Shown: positions 18,942 through 27,023 of the stretch, in pieces
Layout of the letters: each line of letters opens with the position of its first letter
How positions within the stretch are numbered: position 1 is the stretch's first letter
DNA from: CBDDEC01 sp965198045
GTDB taxonomy: Bacteria > Chloroflexota > Dehalococcoidia > UBA2979
Assembly (NCBI GenBank): GCA_965198045.1
Contig: CBDAOL010000012.1
Span: 1 to 64,000 of the forward strand
Reading direction: 5' to 3'
DNA length: 64,000 nt
Position numbers and translations under genes: made by a program
Notes under the pieces: generated by a model
What the model saw: the letters and a program-made list of their open reading frames with translations, nothing else
Databases searched by the model: none
Told to the model about the DNA's origin: nothing

Positions 18942-19784
18942 TCACGGCCGCACCCACCGGGTGTCGTGCGTCCACCCGAGCATGCGCTTCGCCTTGGAGT
19001 TGTCGATCGCACTTTCGAACCCGTCGAGGGGCCTCCGCATCGGGACGCCGGGGTAGCCGCGCTCGATCGCCTCACGCGTCGGAATCGCGAGCACTGTCTC
19101 GTCCGCATTGATGAAGAACGCCTCGTGGCCCCTCCAGTCGGCCTCCAGCGCGAGGCGGCACGCGCGGGCGGCGTCCGAGCGGTCGGTCCAGCCCCAGAAC
19201 GACTTGTAGCGCACGCGGTCGTCCGTCGGGTCGGAGATCGACAGCTGCTGCTCTGCGCGCTGCTCGTCGCTCGACATGAGGAGGTGGAAGCGCAGGCTCG
19301 CGATCTGCATCTCGCGTCGGCGACAGAATGCCTCGGCCATCTCCTCCCCGAGCCACTTGCTCTGCGCATAGGCATCTTCGGCGCGTGTCGGGTGCGCCTC
19401 GTCGACGGGAAAGTAGCGCGGTGGCACGGCCGTCTTCGAGAAGCTCGCGCCGAGCGCGTTGATGGAGGACGCCATGACCGCCTTCGGTATCTCGTGGATC
19501 TCAGCGGCCTCCAGCACAGCCCAGTTGGACAGCATGTTCACGCGGAACACCACGTGCTCAGGGTCGTCCGTCGGAGCAGGAATGGCGGCCATATGGATCA
19601 GGGCGTCGACGCCCTTGAGCGCGGCGACGACCTCGCCGAGGTCGGTCGTGTCTACGCGCTGGAAGCGCGTGTCGGCGGCGCCAGGCACGGCATCCACATT
19701 CGTGACATCGTAGCCGTAGGCCAGTAGCTCGGAGAGGATGTACTGCCCGATGCGCCCGCTGCCGCCCGTCACCGCTACGTGCAT
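18942..19784 (-). CDS. NAD-dependent epimerase/dehydratase, uronate-dehydrogenase-like
   Basis: 280 residues from ATG 19784 (a longer frame to 19808 adds only eight residues). Extended short-chain dehydrogenase: NAD-binding 'VAVTGGSGRIGQYI' near residues 3-16, 'ALIHMAAIPAP' near 64, the catalytic 'ASSINALG' serine region and 'YAQSKWLGE' (Tyr-x3-Lys) near 140. This pattern and the AraD1/UxuA neighbours fit uronate dehydrogenase or a related sugar-acid oxidoreductase. It is the first gene of the operon; 43 bases separate it from the next start. Confidence 0.85.
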   Translation of the reverse strand: MHVAVTGGSGRIGQYILSELLAYGYDVTNVDAVPGAADTRFQRVDTTDLGEVVAALKGVDALIHMAAIPAPTDDPEHVVFRVNMLSNWAVLEAAEIHEIPKAVMASSINALGASFSKTAVPPRYFPVDEAHPTRAEDAYAQSKWLGEEMAEAFCRRREMQIASLRFHLLMSSDEQRAEQQLSISDPTDDRVRYKSFWGWTDRSDAARACRLALEADWRGHEAFFINADETVLAIPTREAIERGYPGVPMRRPLDGFESAIDNSKAKRMLGWTHDTRWVRP

Positions 19785-20067
19785 CAACTCATCCCTGCCG
19801 GTACGCAAGGCCTGGGGGCGGCGAGAGCATCATACTGGCGGCCGGGATCGGTCAAGTGGAACTCGCCTCGTCGCTGGCACGGGACAGCGTGGGCAACGAT
19901 GCAGAAGGGAGGCCGCCTGAGAGGCGGGCCCGTCGCCAACCTGGGCCCCGCATCCTCGGGACGGTCGGGACCGCGCTCCGCTGATCATCGTATCGTGAGG
20001 ACAACCCTTCAAGGACGAGAAACGCCGCAAGCGTTGGCCGCGCGCCACGGACGTGACGCTCACGATC

Positions 20068-20178
20068 CCGTGGGACGGCAAAACTTGATCCGTGCAGGTC
20101 TGTCCTGAGATAGCAGAGTATCGGCGAGCCACGAGAGGCTCGTCTGTGCTCTACCTCCGTCTGCTTGTCGCAGCACTC
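20068..20178 (+). mobile_element. ISa left end
   Basis: The complete left repeat CCGTGGGACGGCAAAAC begins at 20068. The fragment ends in the transposase start region at 20178, joined to the lipoprotein remnant. One-sided ISa remnants like this recur throughout the window. Confidence 0.85.
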
Positions 20179-20475
20179 CTCGGCAAACGCTTCTCCGTCG
20201 ACGAGGAGACCTGGGACAGTTGAGCTGCGGTCAGGGTCGTTGACGCAGACGGCGCCACCTTCGATCGGCGGAGTCGCACTGGGGGTGGTCGTCGGCTCAG
20301 GCGTCGTCGTCGCCGTGGGAGTCTGAGGCGTGGTGGTGGCAGCCGCGGTGGAGGCCGCCGCAACCGTCGGGGGCGGCGTAACGGTCAGGGTGGCATCCAC
20401 CACGCCACCCTCATCACCAAAGCAGGCCGCGAGCGGAAGCGTGGCAAAGCTGACGAGCAAGAGCGCTGCTCTCAA
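20179..20475 (-). pseudogene. Lipoprotein N-terminal fragment, Thr/Pro-rich
   Basis: Starts 'MRAALLLVSFATLPLAAC', a classic lipoprotein signal with the lipobox Cys at residue 18. A Thr/Pro/Ala-rich linker typical of surface lipoproteins follows ('TPTATTTPEPTTTPSATPP'). The folded domain is lost where the ISa end joins at 20178. It would have been exported and lipid-anchored. Confidence 0.65.
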
Positions 20476-20595
20476 AACTGTCGCTCCTTCGGGGCTAGTT
20501 TTCCCGACTCACGGCCGTTCTGGGAAATGCTGTGAGATCTCGGTACCCGCACGACAGAACGGCTCCGGTACCTGCACGACATGTGGTGCAGGGTA

Positions 20596-21090
20596 CTAGG
20601 CTGCATTGATCCGGTCCGGCCTGCCACCTGGGTTCGCAAAGGCACCATGCTCCTTCCTGCGGTCGTGTCTGGCCGCGTGCGTACGAATGATTCGGTCGTC
20701 GCTCCAGATCGGCACCGTGTCGCCTGCGAGGGAGACCTCCACCTGGCGTCCCCGGAACGCGTTGCCGACGCGGTAGTTGGCGCCCGCGAAGCTCACCGAG
20801 CCGTTGCGGTCGACCTTGCGGACGACCACCCGGTCCGAGGCCGGACGCTTCGGCGCCGCGGCGAGCGCCTGCTTCAGCACCCGCTCCTCCTGCTCAGGGA
20901 GGTGCCGCCGGGCGTGCGTCGCCACGAGCACCGCGTCGTGGAAGACCTCCACGAGACCGTCGTGACAGACGAGTTCGACGGACTGTCCGGCGAGGTAGCG
21001 GCCGACGTGGTACTTGAAGTTGAGCAGGCTCACCTTGCCGTCCACGAGCACCCGCCGGAGGGTTCGGACCAGCGACCCCCTGGACCACCT
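20596..21090 (-). mobile_element. IS481-family transposase C-terminal fragment
   Basis: About 165 residues with two tandem beta-barrel-like repeats ('VLVDGKVSLLNFKYHVGRYL' and 'VRKVDRNGSVSFAGANYRVG') and the ending 'HDRRKEHGAF', as in long actinobacterial-type IS481 transposases. The integrase core is missing. It lies between the broken lipoprotein and the att site. Confidence 0.7.
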
Positions 21091-21128
21091 GCTCAGAGAG
21101 CAGATGGCCCAACTTCCCACACGAAGAG

Positions 21129-21150
21129 AGCCCGCCAGATGGCGGGCCCT
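21129..21150 (-). terminator. tRNA-Gly terminator at the chromosomal side
   Basis: A hairpin AGCCCGCC-AGAT-GGCGGGCC lies 18 bases after the tRNA 3' end, followed on the minus strand by a TCT-rich tract. It is absent beside the second tRNA fragment at 60684, so it probably belongs to the original chromosome. Confidence 0.6.
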
Positions 21151-21168
21151 ACGTCTATCTGCAGTGCT

Positions 21169-21217
21169 TGGAGCGGGAGAAGGGATTCGAACCCTCGACC
21201 CTCTGCTTGGGAAGCAC
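21169..21217 (-). other. att core: 3' half of tRNA-Gly(CCC), copy 1
   Basis: The minus strand reads from the anticodon loop (TTCCCAA, anticodon CCC) through variable loop, T-arm (GGGTTCGAATCCC) and acceptor end (CTCCCGCTCCA). The 5' half of a tRNA is not present upstream; instead the next 55 bases lead into integrase gene DNA. Such a 3'-half tRNA is the usual attachment core of tyrosine-recombinase elements. An identical copy lies at 60684-60732. Confidence 0.88.
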
Positions 21218-21250
21218 GCTGGTTGCCGCAGCAGGCGACATAACTCAGAT

Positions 21251-21280
21251 GTGAGACTGCAGGGAAACTGCAGGTCAGGG
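21251..21280. repeat. Short direct repeats beside att copy 1
   Basis: ACTGCAGGGAAACTGCAGG: two copies of CTGCAGG spaced 10 bases apart, between core and integrase. The second att region has the same sequence extended by two 11-base units. The location and repetition suggest arm-type integrase binding sites. Confidence 0.45.
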
Positions 21281-21308
21281 CGCCTCCGCGCCGCCTCTAA
21301 AACCGGGT

Positions 21309-22235
21309 TTAGCCGGGCACTGAGCCGATCATCTGGTCGCCCGGGGAGAAGCGATGGTGGCGTAGTGCTGCCTGCTCCGAGCGGTAGGCCGAGCTGTAGC
21401 GACGCACCATGTCGGGCGAGGAGTGGCCGAGCAGGTACTGCACGTCGAGTTCGCGCGCGTCATGCGCGATCGCCCAGGTGGCGAAGGTGTGGCGGAAGCG
21501 GTGCGCGTGCACCTTCGCCACCCCGGTGCGCCGCCCGAGGCGCCGCAGCATCTGCTTGAGTCCGTTCGGCCGGAGCGCGGTCGCCGGCTTCAGCGCACCA
21601 AGGTGGCTGGCCGCTACGAAGAGCGGACCCGGAGCCGTTCCCCGTTGCTCGAGGTAGCGCTTAAGCGCGGCGCGACAGTGCGCCGCGAACGGCACCACGC
21701 GCTGCTTGTTGCCCTTGCCGTGGCGTACGTGCAGCCGGCGCGTCTCGAGGTCGAGGTCATCGAGCGTGAGCTGAACGAGCTCTGAGCATCGCAGGCCTGT
21801 GTCGAGCAAGCACAGCACCATCGCACGATCCCGCAGCCCGAGCGCGGTGGCTGAATCGCACGCCGCCATCAGCTGCGCGATGTCGGCTGGCGAGAACGGC
21901 TCAACGATGCGCTGTGGCAGCCGGACGTTCTTGATCCCCCGGAACGGGTTCTCGTGGAGGTAGCGCCCGTCGACCAGCCAGTTGAAGAAGCAGCGGACCT
22001 CTCGGAAGTAACGGTGCCTCGTCTCGAGGCTGAGGTGAGAGAAGCCGCGCAGGTAACGGTAAACGTCCTCCGGCGTGACGGCCGCCGCATCGGCGACCGA
22101 GACAGTGCGGCGGAAGCGTCCAAGCGTCTCGCCGTAGGCACGCACGGTCTGCGCGGACTTACCCTCCACTTCGCAGCGCAAGAGGTACAGCGCACTGAGC
22201 TCACCCAAGGAGCGTGTCGCGTTCATCGCCAGCAT
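21309..22235 (-). CDS. Tyrosine recombinase (integrase), copy 1
   Basis: 308 residues, ATG 22235. The N-terminal SAM-like DNA-binding domain (residues 12-95) contains 'EGKSAQTVRAYGETLGRFRR'. Catalytic residues: Arg in 'DTGLRCSELVQL' near 153, Lys in 'RHGKGNKQRVVP' near 178, the HxxR box 'HAHRFRHTFATWA' near 247, His in 'LLGHSSPDMVRRY' near 270 and the Tyr that ends that segment. It catalyses integration and excision at the tRNA-Gly core 90 bases downstream. It is closely related to the second copy at 60847-61773. No excisionase gene is seen next to it. Confidence 0.93.
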   Translation of the reverse strand: MLAMNATRSLGELSALYLLRCEVEGKSAQTVRAYGETLGRFRRTVSVADAAAVTPEDVYRYLRGFSHLSLETRHRYFREVRCFFNWLVDGRYLHENPFRGIKNVRLPQRIVEPFSPADIAQLMAACDSATALGLRDRAMVLCLLDTGLRCSELVQLTLDDLDLETRRLHVRHGKGNKQRVVPFAAHCRAALKRYLEQRGTAPGPLFVAASHLGALKPATALRPNGLKQMLRRLGRRTGVAKVHAHRFRHTFATWAIAHDARELDVQYLLGHSSPDMVRRYSSAYRSEQAALRHHRFSPGDQMIGSVPG

Positions 22236-22612
22236 GGACGCTCTCCTGCCCCCTCAAGTCAAGTGGAGCGCCGGCTACGGACGCGATGAGCAAGCCGATC
22301 AATGAGGGCGGGCCGGGCTCTGGGCTGGCTGAGATGGAGTCCGTTCCGGGTGATTCGGTTCGACGCCAGTGACAAAGACTTGTCAGGACCAAGCGAAGAG
22401 TCCACCTCTTCGATAGGGTTGCGGCGGAGCTAGATGCGCTGGCGGAGGCGCGAGAGTTCGAAGGCTCCAGCCGTTGTGCGGTAGCCTTCGGCGCGCCTTG
22501 ACCATTGGCTTCCCAGAGCCGATCAACCAGGCTATCCCGCGCTAAGTGCACGCCACTTCGGATCCGCCTCGTCCAGGTTGTGCACCGGAACGACAACGAA
22601 GTCCGCGCTCGA
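22236..22612. other. No gene; spacer between integrase copies
   Basis: Nothing recognisable in about 370 bases apart from possible promoter space for the integrase. The sequence contains no long frame with a plausible start. Confidence 0.4.
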
Positions 22613-22688
22613 GCCGGGCCTCGCAGCGCAGCAAATAGAGTCCGATCAACGCGTCGAGCTCGCGCTCCTGTGGATCCATGCTCAGCAT
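22613..22688 (-). pseudogene. Integrase N-terminal remnant (different lineage)
   Basis: The frame from ATG 22688 reads 'MLSMDPQERELDALIGLYLL' and then 'RCEARLERG', parallel to the start of the intact integrases ('MLAMNATRSLGELSALYLL'). Only about 25 residues survive. Confidence 0.6.
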
Positions 22689-22754
22689 GGACGCTCTGGT
22701 CGGGCCCGCAGTCAAGTCGATCTCGCTGGTGACGAGCCGAGTCGCCATCGCCCC

Positions 22755-23165
22755 ATGAGTCGAGGCCGGCGCGCTCTCGATCGCGGTAGCTTGCGGTGTA
22801 GCGGCGCACCATCTCAGGGCCGGCGTGGCCGAGCAAGTGCTGGACGTCGAGTTCGCGGGCGTCCTGCTGGATGGCCCAGGTCGCGAAGGTATGGCGAAAG
22901 CGGTGGGCGTGGCAGCGGGGCACGTGGGCGGCGCGTCCGCGGCGGCGGAGCAGTTGCTTGAGGCCGTTGGGCTGGAGCCGCACGCCGGGCCGCAGCTGGC
23001 CGGGCCCGGTGACGGCCCACACGAGCGGGCCCGGCGTCGGCCCGCGGACGGCGAGGTAGGCCCCGAGCGCGACCCGGCAGCGGCGGGCGAAGGGGACGAC
23101 GCGTTGCTTGTTGCCCTTGCCGTGGCGAATCAGCAGGCGGCCGCGGGGGACCGACGAGGGGGTCG
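22755..23165 (-). pseudogene. Tyrosine recombinase catalytic half, third lineage
   Basis: Reading down from 23165 (with one frame change near 23020): 'LLIRHGKGNKQRVVPFARRC', 'QPNGLKQLLRRRGRAAHVPR', 'CHAHRFRHTFATWAIQQDAR' and 'LLGHAGPEMVRRYTASY'. Catalytic Lys, HxxR, His and Tyr are visible but the N-terminal domain and first Arg are missing. It is clearly diverged from the two intact integrases, so an older element of the same type used this region before. Confidence 0.8.
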
Positions 23166-23230
23166 CCGACCACAGATGTCAGCGTTGTGATTCGCCAGGG
23201 GACGAGGTAACGCTGAGGAACCAAGTCAGC

Positions 23231-23572
23231 ATGCCCCTCGGCGGCCGTGTGCAATGCATAGACTTCTGCATCCACCACATCGTCGCGGCGCTGAATGCTG
23301 GCGGGATCCGTACCGTGGCTAGCTGCTGCGGGCACGAGGAGATGCCCGGACGCATCGACCTAGAGGATGGAAGGACGCTGGCGATCACGAACAACAGGGA
23401 CGCCCAAGGGGGGCAGGCGGGGACGTTCTGGGGGTTCAATGATCTGGTATTGGCAGAACGGCTGCGCGGCGCCCCCACGCTCCTGGCAGATTTGGACCGC
23501 TGGACCGCCACGAATTGGGTTAGCATGTGCGAAAGGTTGACAAAGGTTGACACCCAAAGGGGGGCGAAATGA
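23231..23572 (+). CDS. Phage-type small protein with CCGHE motif
   Basis: 113 residues from ATG 23231. Conserved segment 'CIDFCIHHIVAALNAGGIRT' (residues 10-29), then 'VASCCGHEEMPGRIDLEDGR' (30-49), a Cys/His-rich motif that could bind metal. The family occurs in actinophage-like prophages but has no known function. Its TGA overlaps the next ATG (ATGA at 23569), so it is translationally coupled to the terminase small subunit. Confidence 0.65.
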   Translation: MPLGGRVQCIDFCIHHIVAALNAGGIRTVASCCGHEEMPGRIDLEDGRTLAITNNRDAQGGQAGTFWGFNDLVLAERLRGAPTLLADLDRWTATNWVSMCERLTKVDTQRGAK

Positions 23573-24036
23573 GGGTTGCGCCCGCCTGGCGGGGCGTGTT
23601 CATCGAACGGCTCAAGGCCACGGGCAACATCACGCTCGCGGCCCGCGGAGCCGGGGTGACCCGTCAGAACGCCTACCAGACACGCAGCCGGAACAAGACG
23701 TTCAGGCGCCAGTGGGATGAGGCGCTCGATGAGGCCGTCGACCTGCTCGACGGCGAGGCCCGTCGGCGCGCCACGGGCATGAAGCGCGATGTCTGGTACG
23801 CCGGCCGGGTCGTGGGGACCGAAACCGTCTACAGCGACAAGCTGCTCATGTTTCTGCTCAGGGCGCACCGACCGCGCGTGTACCGCGACAACGTCGCGGT
23901 GGAGCACCCGGGTGGCATGGAGATCGCGGGCGACCGCAAGGTCACGTTCGAGTTCGTCCGGCCCTCCGAGCAGCACGCCCGCACGCTGGCCGAGCTCGCA
24001 GCCGAGGAGGCCGAGGAAGCCGAGGAGACACCGTGA
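23569..24036 (+). CDS. Phage terminase small subunit
   Basis: 155 residues. DNA-recognition subunit of the packaging motor. Residues 1-45 form an HTH: 'RGVFIERLKATGNITLAARG' and 'AGVTRQNAYQTRSRNKTF'. A central helical segment (45-105, 'DEAVDLLDGEARRRATGMKR') and a C-terminal acidic tail ('AELAAEEAEEAEETP') match TerS-like proteins. It is a close homologue of the protein encoded at 59603-60126. No large subunit follows; IS110 and IS6 sequence starts within a few bases of the stop. Confidence 0.82.
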   Translation: MRVAPAWRGVFIERLKATGNITLAARGAGVTRQNAYQTRSRNKTFRRQWDEALDEAVDLLDGEARRRATGMKRDVWYAGRVVGTETVYSDKLLMFLLRAHRPRVYRDNVAVEHPGGMEIAGDRKVTFEFVRPSEQHARTLAELAAEEAEEAEETP

Positions 24037-24039
24037 GCG

Positions 24040-24114
24040 AGGCTCACGCAGGAACGCACGCGCGTGGTCAACCGGCTGCACCGGCTGCTGCGCGAGCTAC
24101 GACCGGGTGGGGGC
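24040..24114 (+). mobile_element. IS110-family transposase scrap
   Basis: 'LTQERTRVVNRLHRLLREL' is the characteristic middle segment of IS110-family transposases. About 25 residues remain between terS and the IS6 element. Confidence 0.7.
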
Positions 24115-25064
24115 GGCAGTGTCAGATCTCAGGGCGCGTCGACCCTTAGGCTCCACAAGGCGACGTCGCTGATGGTCTATGCTGCAGCCAGTTCGCTGAT
24201 CAGCGAGTGCCAGCGTGTGAGGAAGAGCCGTCGCTGCTCTGTCAACGCGACATGGGCGCCACCGCGGCGGCGGACGCGGAAGTACTGTCGCAGCTCATCG
24301 AACGCGCTACAGAAGCGTGACGCGGACTCGAAGCTCCCGAAGCCCTGCATCGGGTAGTAGCGCTGCTTCACCGCTCGGTGACTCTGCTCGGTGTAGTTGT
24401 TGAGGTACTGCGTCGTGCGATGCCAAGCCTTGCGGCCGATGATCCAGCGGATCGCCCGTCGGTAAGCGGGGTGCAGGTCGGTCGTGATCCGTGCGGGCTT
24501 GCGTTCGGTGATCTCGACCAGTCTCCGCAAGAACCTCCGCGCGGCATGCTTGTCTCGACGCTCGCTCAGCATCGAATCGATCAGTTCTCCGTCGCCGTCG
24601 ATCGCTCGGTAGAGGTAGCACCAGCGCCCAGCGACCTTCACGTACGTTTCGTCGAGGTACCAAGACTCGCCGGCTCGGGCTCGTCGCTTGGCGCGGAGCT
24701 GGTCGGCGAGCAGTGGGGCGAATCGAAACTCCCACTCCCGGATGGTCTCATGCGTGACCTCAACGCCGCGCTGAAGGAGCATTTCTGCCACGTCGCGGAA
24801 ACTCAGCTTGTAGCGCAGACGCCACAGCACCGCGAGGAGCACCACGTCGGTCGGGACCTGAAGATCGTTGAACGGCGTGCCGGTTCGCTCGTTGAAGCGA
24901 CGCTTGCACGAGCGGCAGTTGAACCGCCGGTAGCCGAGCGTCGTGCGCGCCTGGCGTCTGGTCGTGGCGGCGGATGCACAGTGCGGACAGTTCACCGATG
25001 TCTCCTCGTCCATGCCCAGACGAGGCTAGACCACACAGTTCGAGCCCTCAGATCTGACGCAGCC
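24115..25064 (-). mobile_element. IS6-type element, copy 2, complete
   Basis: A 950-base element. The ends, read inward, are GGCAGTGTCAGATCTCAGGG and GGCTGCGTCAGATCTGAGGG (17 of 20 identical). It contains one intact transposase gene. The flanking bases show no clear 8-base duplication. Confidence 0.9.
24177..25013 (-). CDS. IS6-type transposase with N-terminal zinc ribbon
   Basis: 278 residues, intact. Zinc ribbon 'CPHC' and 'CRSCKRRF' near residues 9-40. HTH-like 'LSFRDVAEMLLQRGVEVTHE' near 72-91. DDE domain: 'SWYLDETYVKVAGRWCYLYR' near 119 (first Asp), 'ERKPARITTDLHPAYRRAI' near 172 (second Asp) and 'YTEQSHRAVKQRYYPMQGF' near 208 (Glu). It cuts the element ends and, in IS6 relatives, fuses replicons by copy-in. 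It is the only intact copy of three and could mobilise the other two in trans. Confidence 0.93.
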   Translation of the reverse strand: MDEETSVNCPHCASAATTRRQARTTLGYRRFNCRSCKRRFNERTGTPFNDLQVPTDVVLLAVLWRLRYKLSFRDVAEMLLQRGVEVTHETIREWEFRFAPLLADQLRAKRRARAGESWYLDETYVKVAGRWCYLYRAIDGDGELIDSMLSERRDKHAARRFLRRLVEITERKPARITTDLHPAYRRAIRWIIGRKAWHRTTQYLNNYTEQSHRAVKQRYYPMQGFGSFESASRFCSAFDELRQYFRVRRRGGAHVALTEQRRLFLTRWHSLISELAAA

Positions 25065-25443
25065 CGGGTCGGGAACCAGTGTGGCGGCAGCGTACTGAAC
25101 CCCGCGTTGTTCACGATGTTGCATCTGGACATCACATGTCAGGCACAGTTCTTGCTGTCTCCGTAGCGCAGGCGATCAACACAGATCGTGACGCATCTCG
25201 GTTCCGGGCGCCTCGCCGGCGCCGCGACACGCGGACGATGCAGACGGCTCCGCATCCCCGGATCACCGCGAGCTCGATTCGAGAATCAGTTACAGCCGCG
25301 GATGCGGATCCCTGTGTTCCTCTTAGCAGGCCCCCCGGTCACACCCGCCGATCACGCCCCGCCGCTGAGGCGCTCTAGCCACGAACTGCGCGTAACCCGC
25401 AGCGAGATACCGTGTCTCGTCGCGACGCTGAATCAGGGTCTGG
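25065..25443. other. No recognisable gene
   Basis: About 380 bases between the IS6 right end and an ISa right end. A short frame at 25066-25166 ('GGSVLNPALFTMLHLDIT') looks weakly coding but is not identifiable. Confidence 0.35.
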
Positions 25444-25556
25444 GGGGACGCCCGCCGGTGCAGCGGACGCCGAGTCAGCGAGTCGTCAGCAAGCCAGTGC
25501 TAGGAGGCTTGCATCATGAGTATCGGTGGGCCGCATGAGGTTTTGCCGTCCCACGG
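25444..25556 (+). mobile_element. ISa right end
   Basis: The last 113 bases of ISa (transposase end 'GLHHEYRWAA' and the right repeat ending CCGTCCCACGG at 25556). Its outer edge lies 75 bases before the methylase start, so ISa may have replaced that gene's native upstream region. Confidence 0.85.
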
Positions 25557-25630
25557 TGGCTGGCGCGCAGTGAGTGTGGTCGCTAGCATCACCGCAGCGG
25601 CCTGTAGCGCTCTCATTGGATTTGACGAAC

Positions 25631-26611
25631 ATGGTGACGCCCAGTGCCACGTCAAGCGCGCCAGAGACCCCACCTTCCGTGGCCTACAAGACTGAGCACG
25701 GAACAATGCTTCGCGGGACGATCGAGGACTGTCTGGCAGATGAAACGTTGACGGACCTTCGGGGCGAGGTCCAGCTTATCCTCACTTCGCCGCCGTTCCC
25801 GCTCAACAGGAAGAAGAAGTACGGCAACCTCACAGGCGACGCCTACGTCGCCTGGCTCGCAGCGCTGGCTCCCAGTTTTTCGGAGCTGCTCGCGCCGGAT
25901 GGGTCGATCGTCATGGAAATCGGCAATGCCTGGGAGCCGGGACGACCGACGATGTCGACTCTCTCGCTGAGGGCTCTGCTCGCGTTCCTCGAGCAAGGCA
26001 AGCTGCAATTGTGCCAGCAGTTTATCTCGCACAATCCGGCGAGGATCCCAAGTCCCGCTCAGTGGGTGACGATCGAGCGGATTCGCGTCAAGGATTCGTT
26101 CACGAACGTTTGGTGGATGTCGAATACGGATCGACCAAAGTCTGACAACCGCCGGGTACTACAGCCATATAGCGAGTCGATGAAGAAGCTGCTGGAGAGG
26201 CAGTCATATAACGCCGGGGAACGTCCTTCAGGTCACAGGGTGAACGCTGAGTCCTTCTTGAAGGACCACGGCGGAGCGATACCACCCAATGTCTTGTCAT
26301 TCTCGAACACACGAGCCTATGACTCCTACCAGGACTACTGTCGGGAGCGCGAAATCACTCCCCACCCAGCGCGGATGCCCGCTGGCCTGGCAGAGTTCTT
26401 TGTCGAGTTCCTGACGGACCCGGCCGACATCGTCCTTGACCCGTTCGCCGGCAGCAACCTCACTGGTGGGGTGGCCGAGCGCCTTGGGCGCCGTTGGATC
26501 GCGGTGGAACCGATCGACGAGTACATCGCTGGCTCGCGTGGGAGGTTCGAGCCCGTGCCAGATGACGGGGAACCTCGCCCACAAGCTCCCGGTCATGACC
26601 TGCATGACTGA
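25631..26611 (+). CDS. Beta-class DNA methyltransferase (N4-cytosine/N6-adenine)
   Basis: 326 residues, ATG 25631. Motif order is that of beta-class enzymes: catalytic motif IV 'LTSPPFPLNRKKKYG' near residues 50-64 comes before the SAM-binding motif I 'VLDPFAGSNLTGGVAERLG' near 268-286. SPPF rather than DPPY points to N4-cytosine modification, though N6-adenine members also occur. It lies tail to tail with the minus-strand operon at 26660-31403 (49 bases between stops). It is the likely protective methylase of that module and the methylase expected in Hma-type (helicase-methylase-ATPase) defence loci. An ISa end lies just upstream. Confidence 0.88.
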   Translation: MVTPSATSSAPETPPSVAYKTEHGTMLRGTIEDCLADETLTDLRGEVQLILTSPPFPLNRKKKYGNLTGDAYVAWLAALAPSFSELLAPDGSIVMEIGNAWEPGRPTMSTLSLRALLAFLEQGKLQLCQQFISHNPARIPSPAQWVTIERIRVKDSFTNVWWMSNTDRPKSDNRRVLQPYSESMKKLLERQSYNAGERPSGHRVNAESFLKDHGGAIPPNVLSFSNTRAYDSYQDYCREREITPHPARMPAGLAEFFVEFLTDPADIVLDPFAGSNLTGGVAERLGRRWIAVEPIDEYIAGSRGRFEPVPDDGEPRPQAPGHDLHD

Positions 26612-26659
26612 TAACACCCTGATCGAGTCGCCCCCTCCCTTCGCTGACGGGAGGAAACC

Positions 26660-27010
26660 TCAGTCAGTGCTGGGGCGTGCTTCTGCTAGCCCCAATGCCG
26701 TGCTCATCTCCACGTCGTCCTCGAGCACTTCCCCGAGGTATCGAAGGCCTGCCTCGGCCAACATGTTCGCAGTCTCGAAAGGCTGCTCGACGTTAGACGA
26801 AAACTGAGACACAAGATCCCCGACGAGTGGATCGAGTGACCCGACATTGAACTTGGTCGTTGTGTTGCCCTGTATTTCGGACCGGTCAACGGCTAGGTCC
26901 CTCGCAAGCGCGACCGCAATCGCGGCCTGAAAAGCCGCAACCTCCGTTGCGAACCATCCGCTGGAGACGAGCCGCTTGACGACCTCCTCTCCGCCCTCGG
27001 AAAGACTCAT
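26660..27010 (-). CDS. DndE-like / Dnd-associated small protein (tentative)
   Basis: 116 residues from ATG 27010, 14 bases after the ATPase stop; an alternative ATG at 27070 would overlap the ATPase gene. 'VVKRLVSSGWFATEVAAFQA', then 'AIAVALARDLAVD', resembles the short helical DndE / Dnd-associated-4 group, which accompany DndD-type ATPases. The C-terminal half ('FETANMLAEAGLRYLGEVLE') is helical. It is the last gene of the operon. The family call is a pattern judgement only. Confidence 0.45.
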   Translation of the reverse strand: MSLSEGGEEVVKRLVSSGWFATEVAAFQAAIAVALARDLAVDRSEIQGNTTTKFNVGSLDPLVGDLVSQFSSNVEQPFETANMLAEAGLRYLGEVLEDDVEMSTALGLAEARPSTD

Positions 27011-27023
27011 CGTCGTTCGGTCG

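Noticed and set aside
21169..21275. A complete tRNA-Gly gene
   Set aside because: Only anticodon loop to 3' end is present; the upstream bases cannot form a D-arm or pair with the acceptor end.
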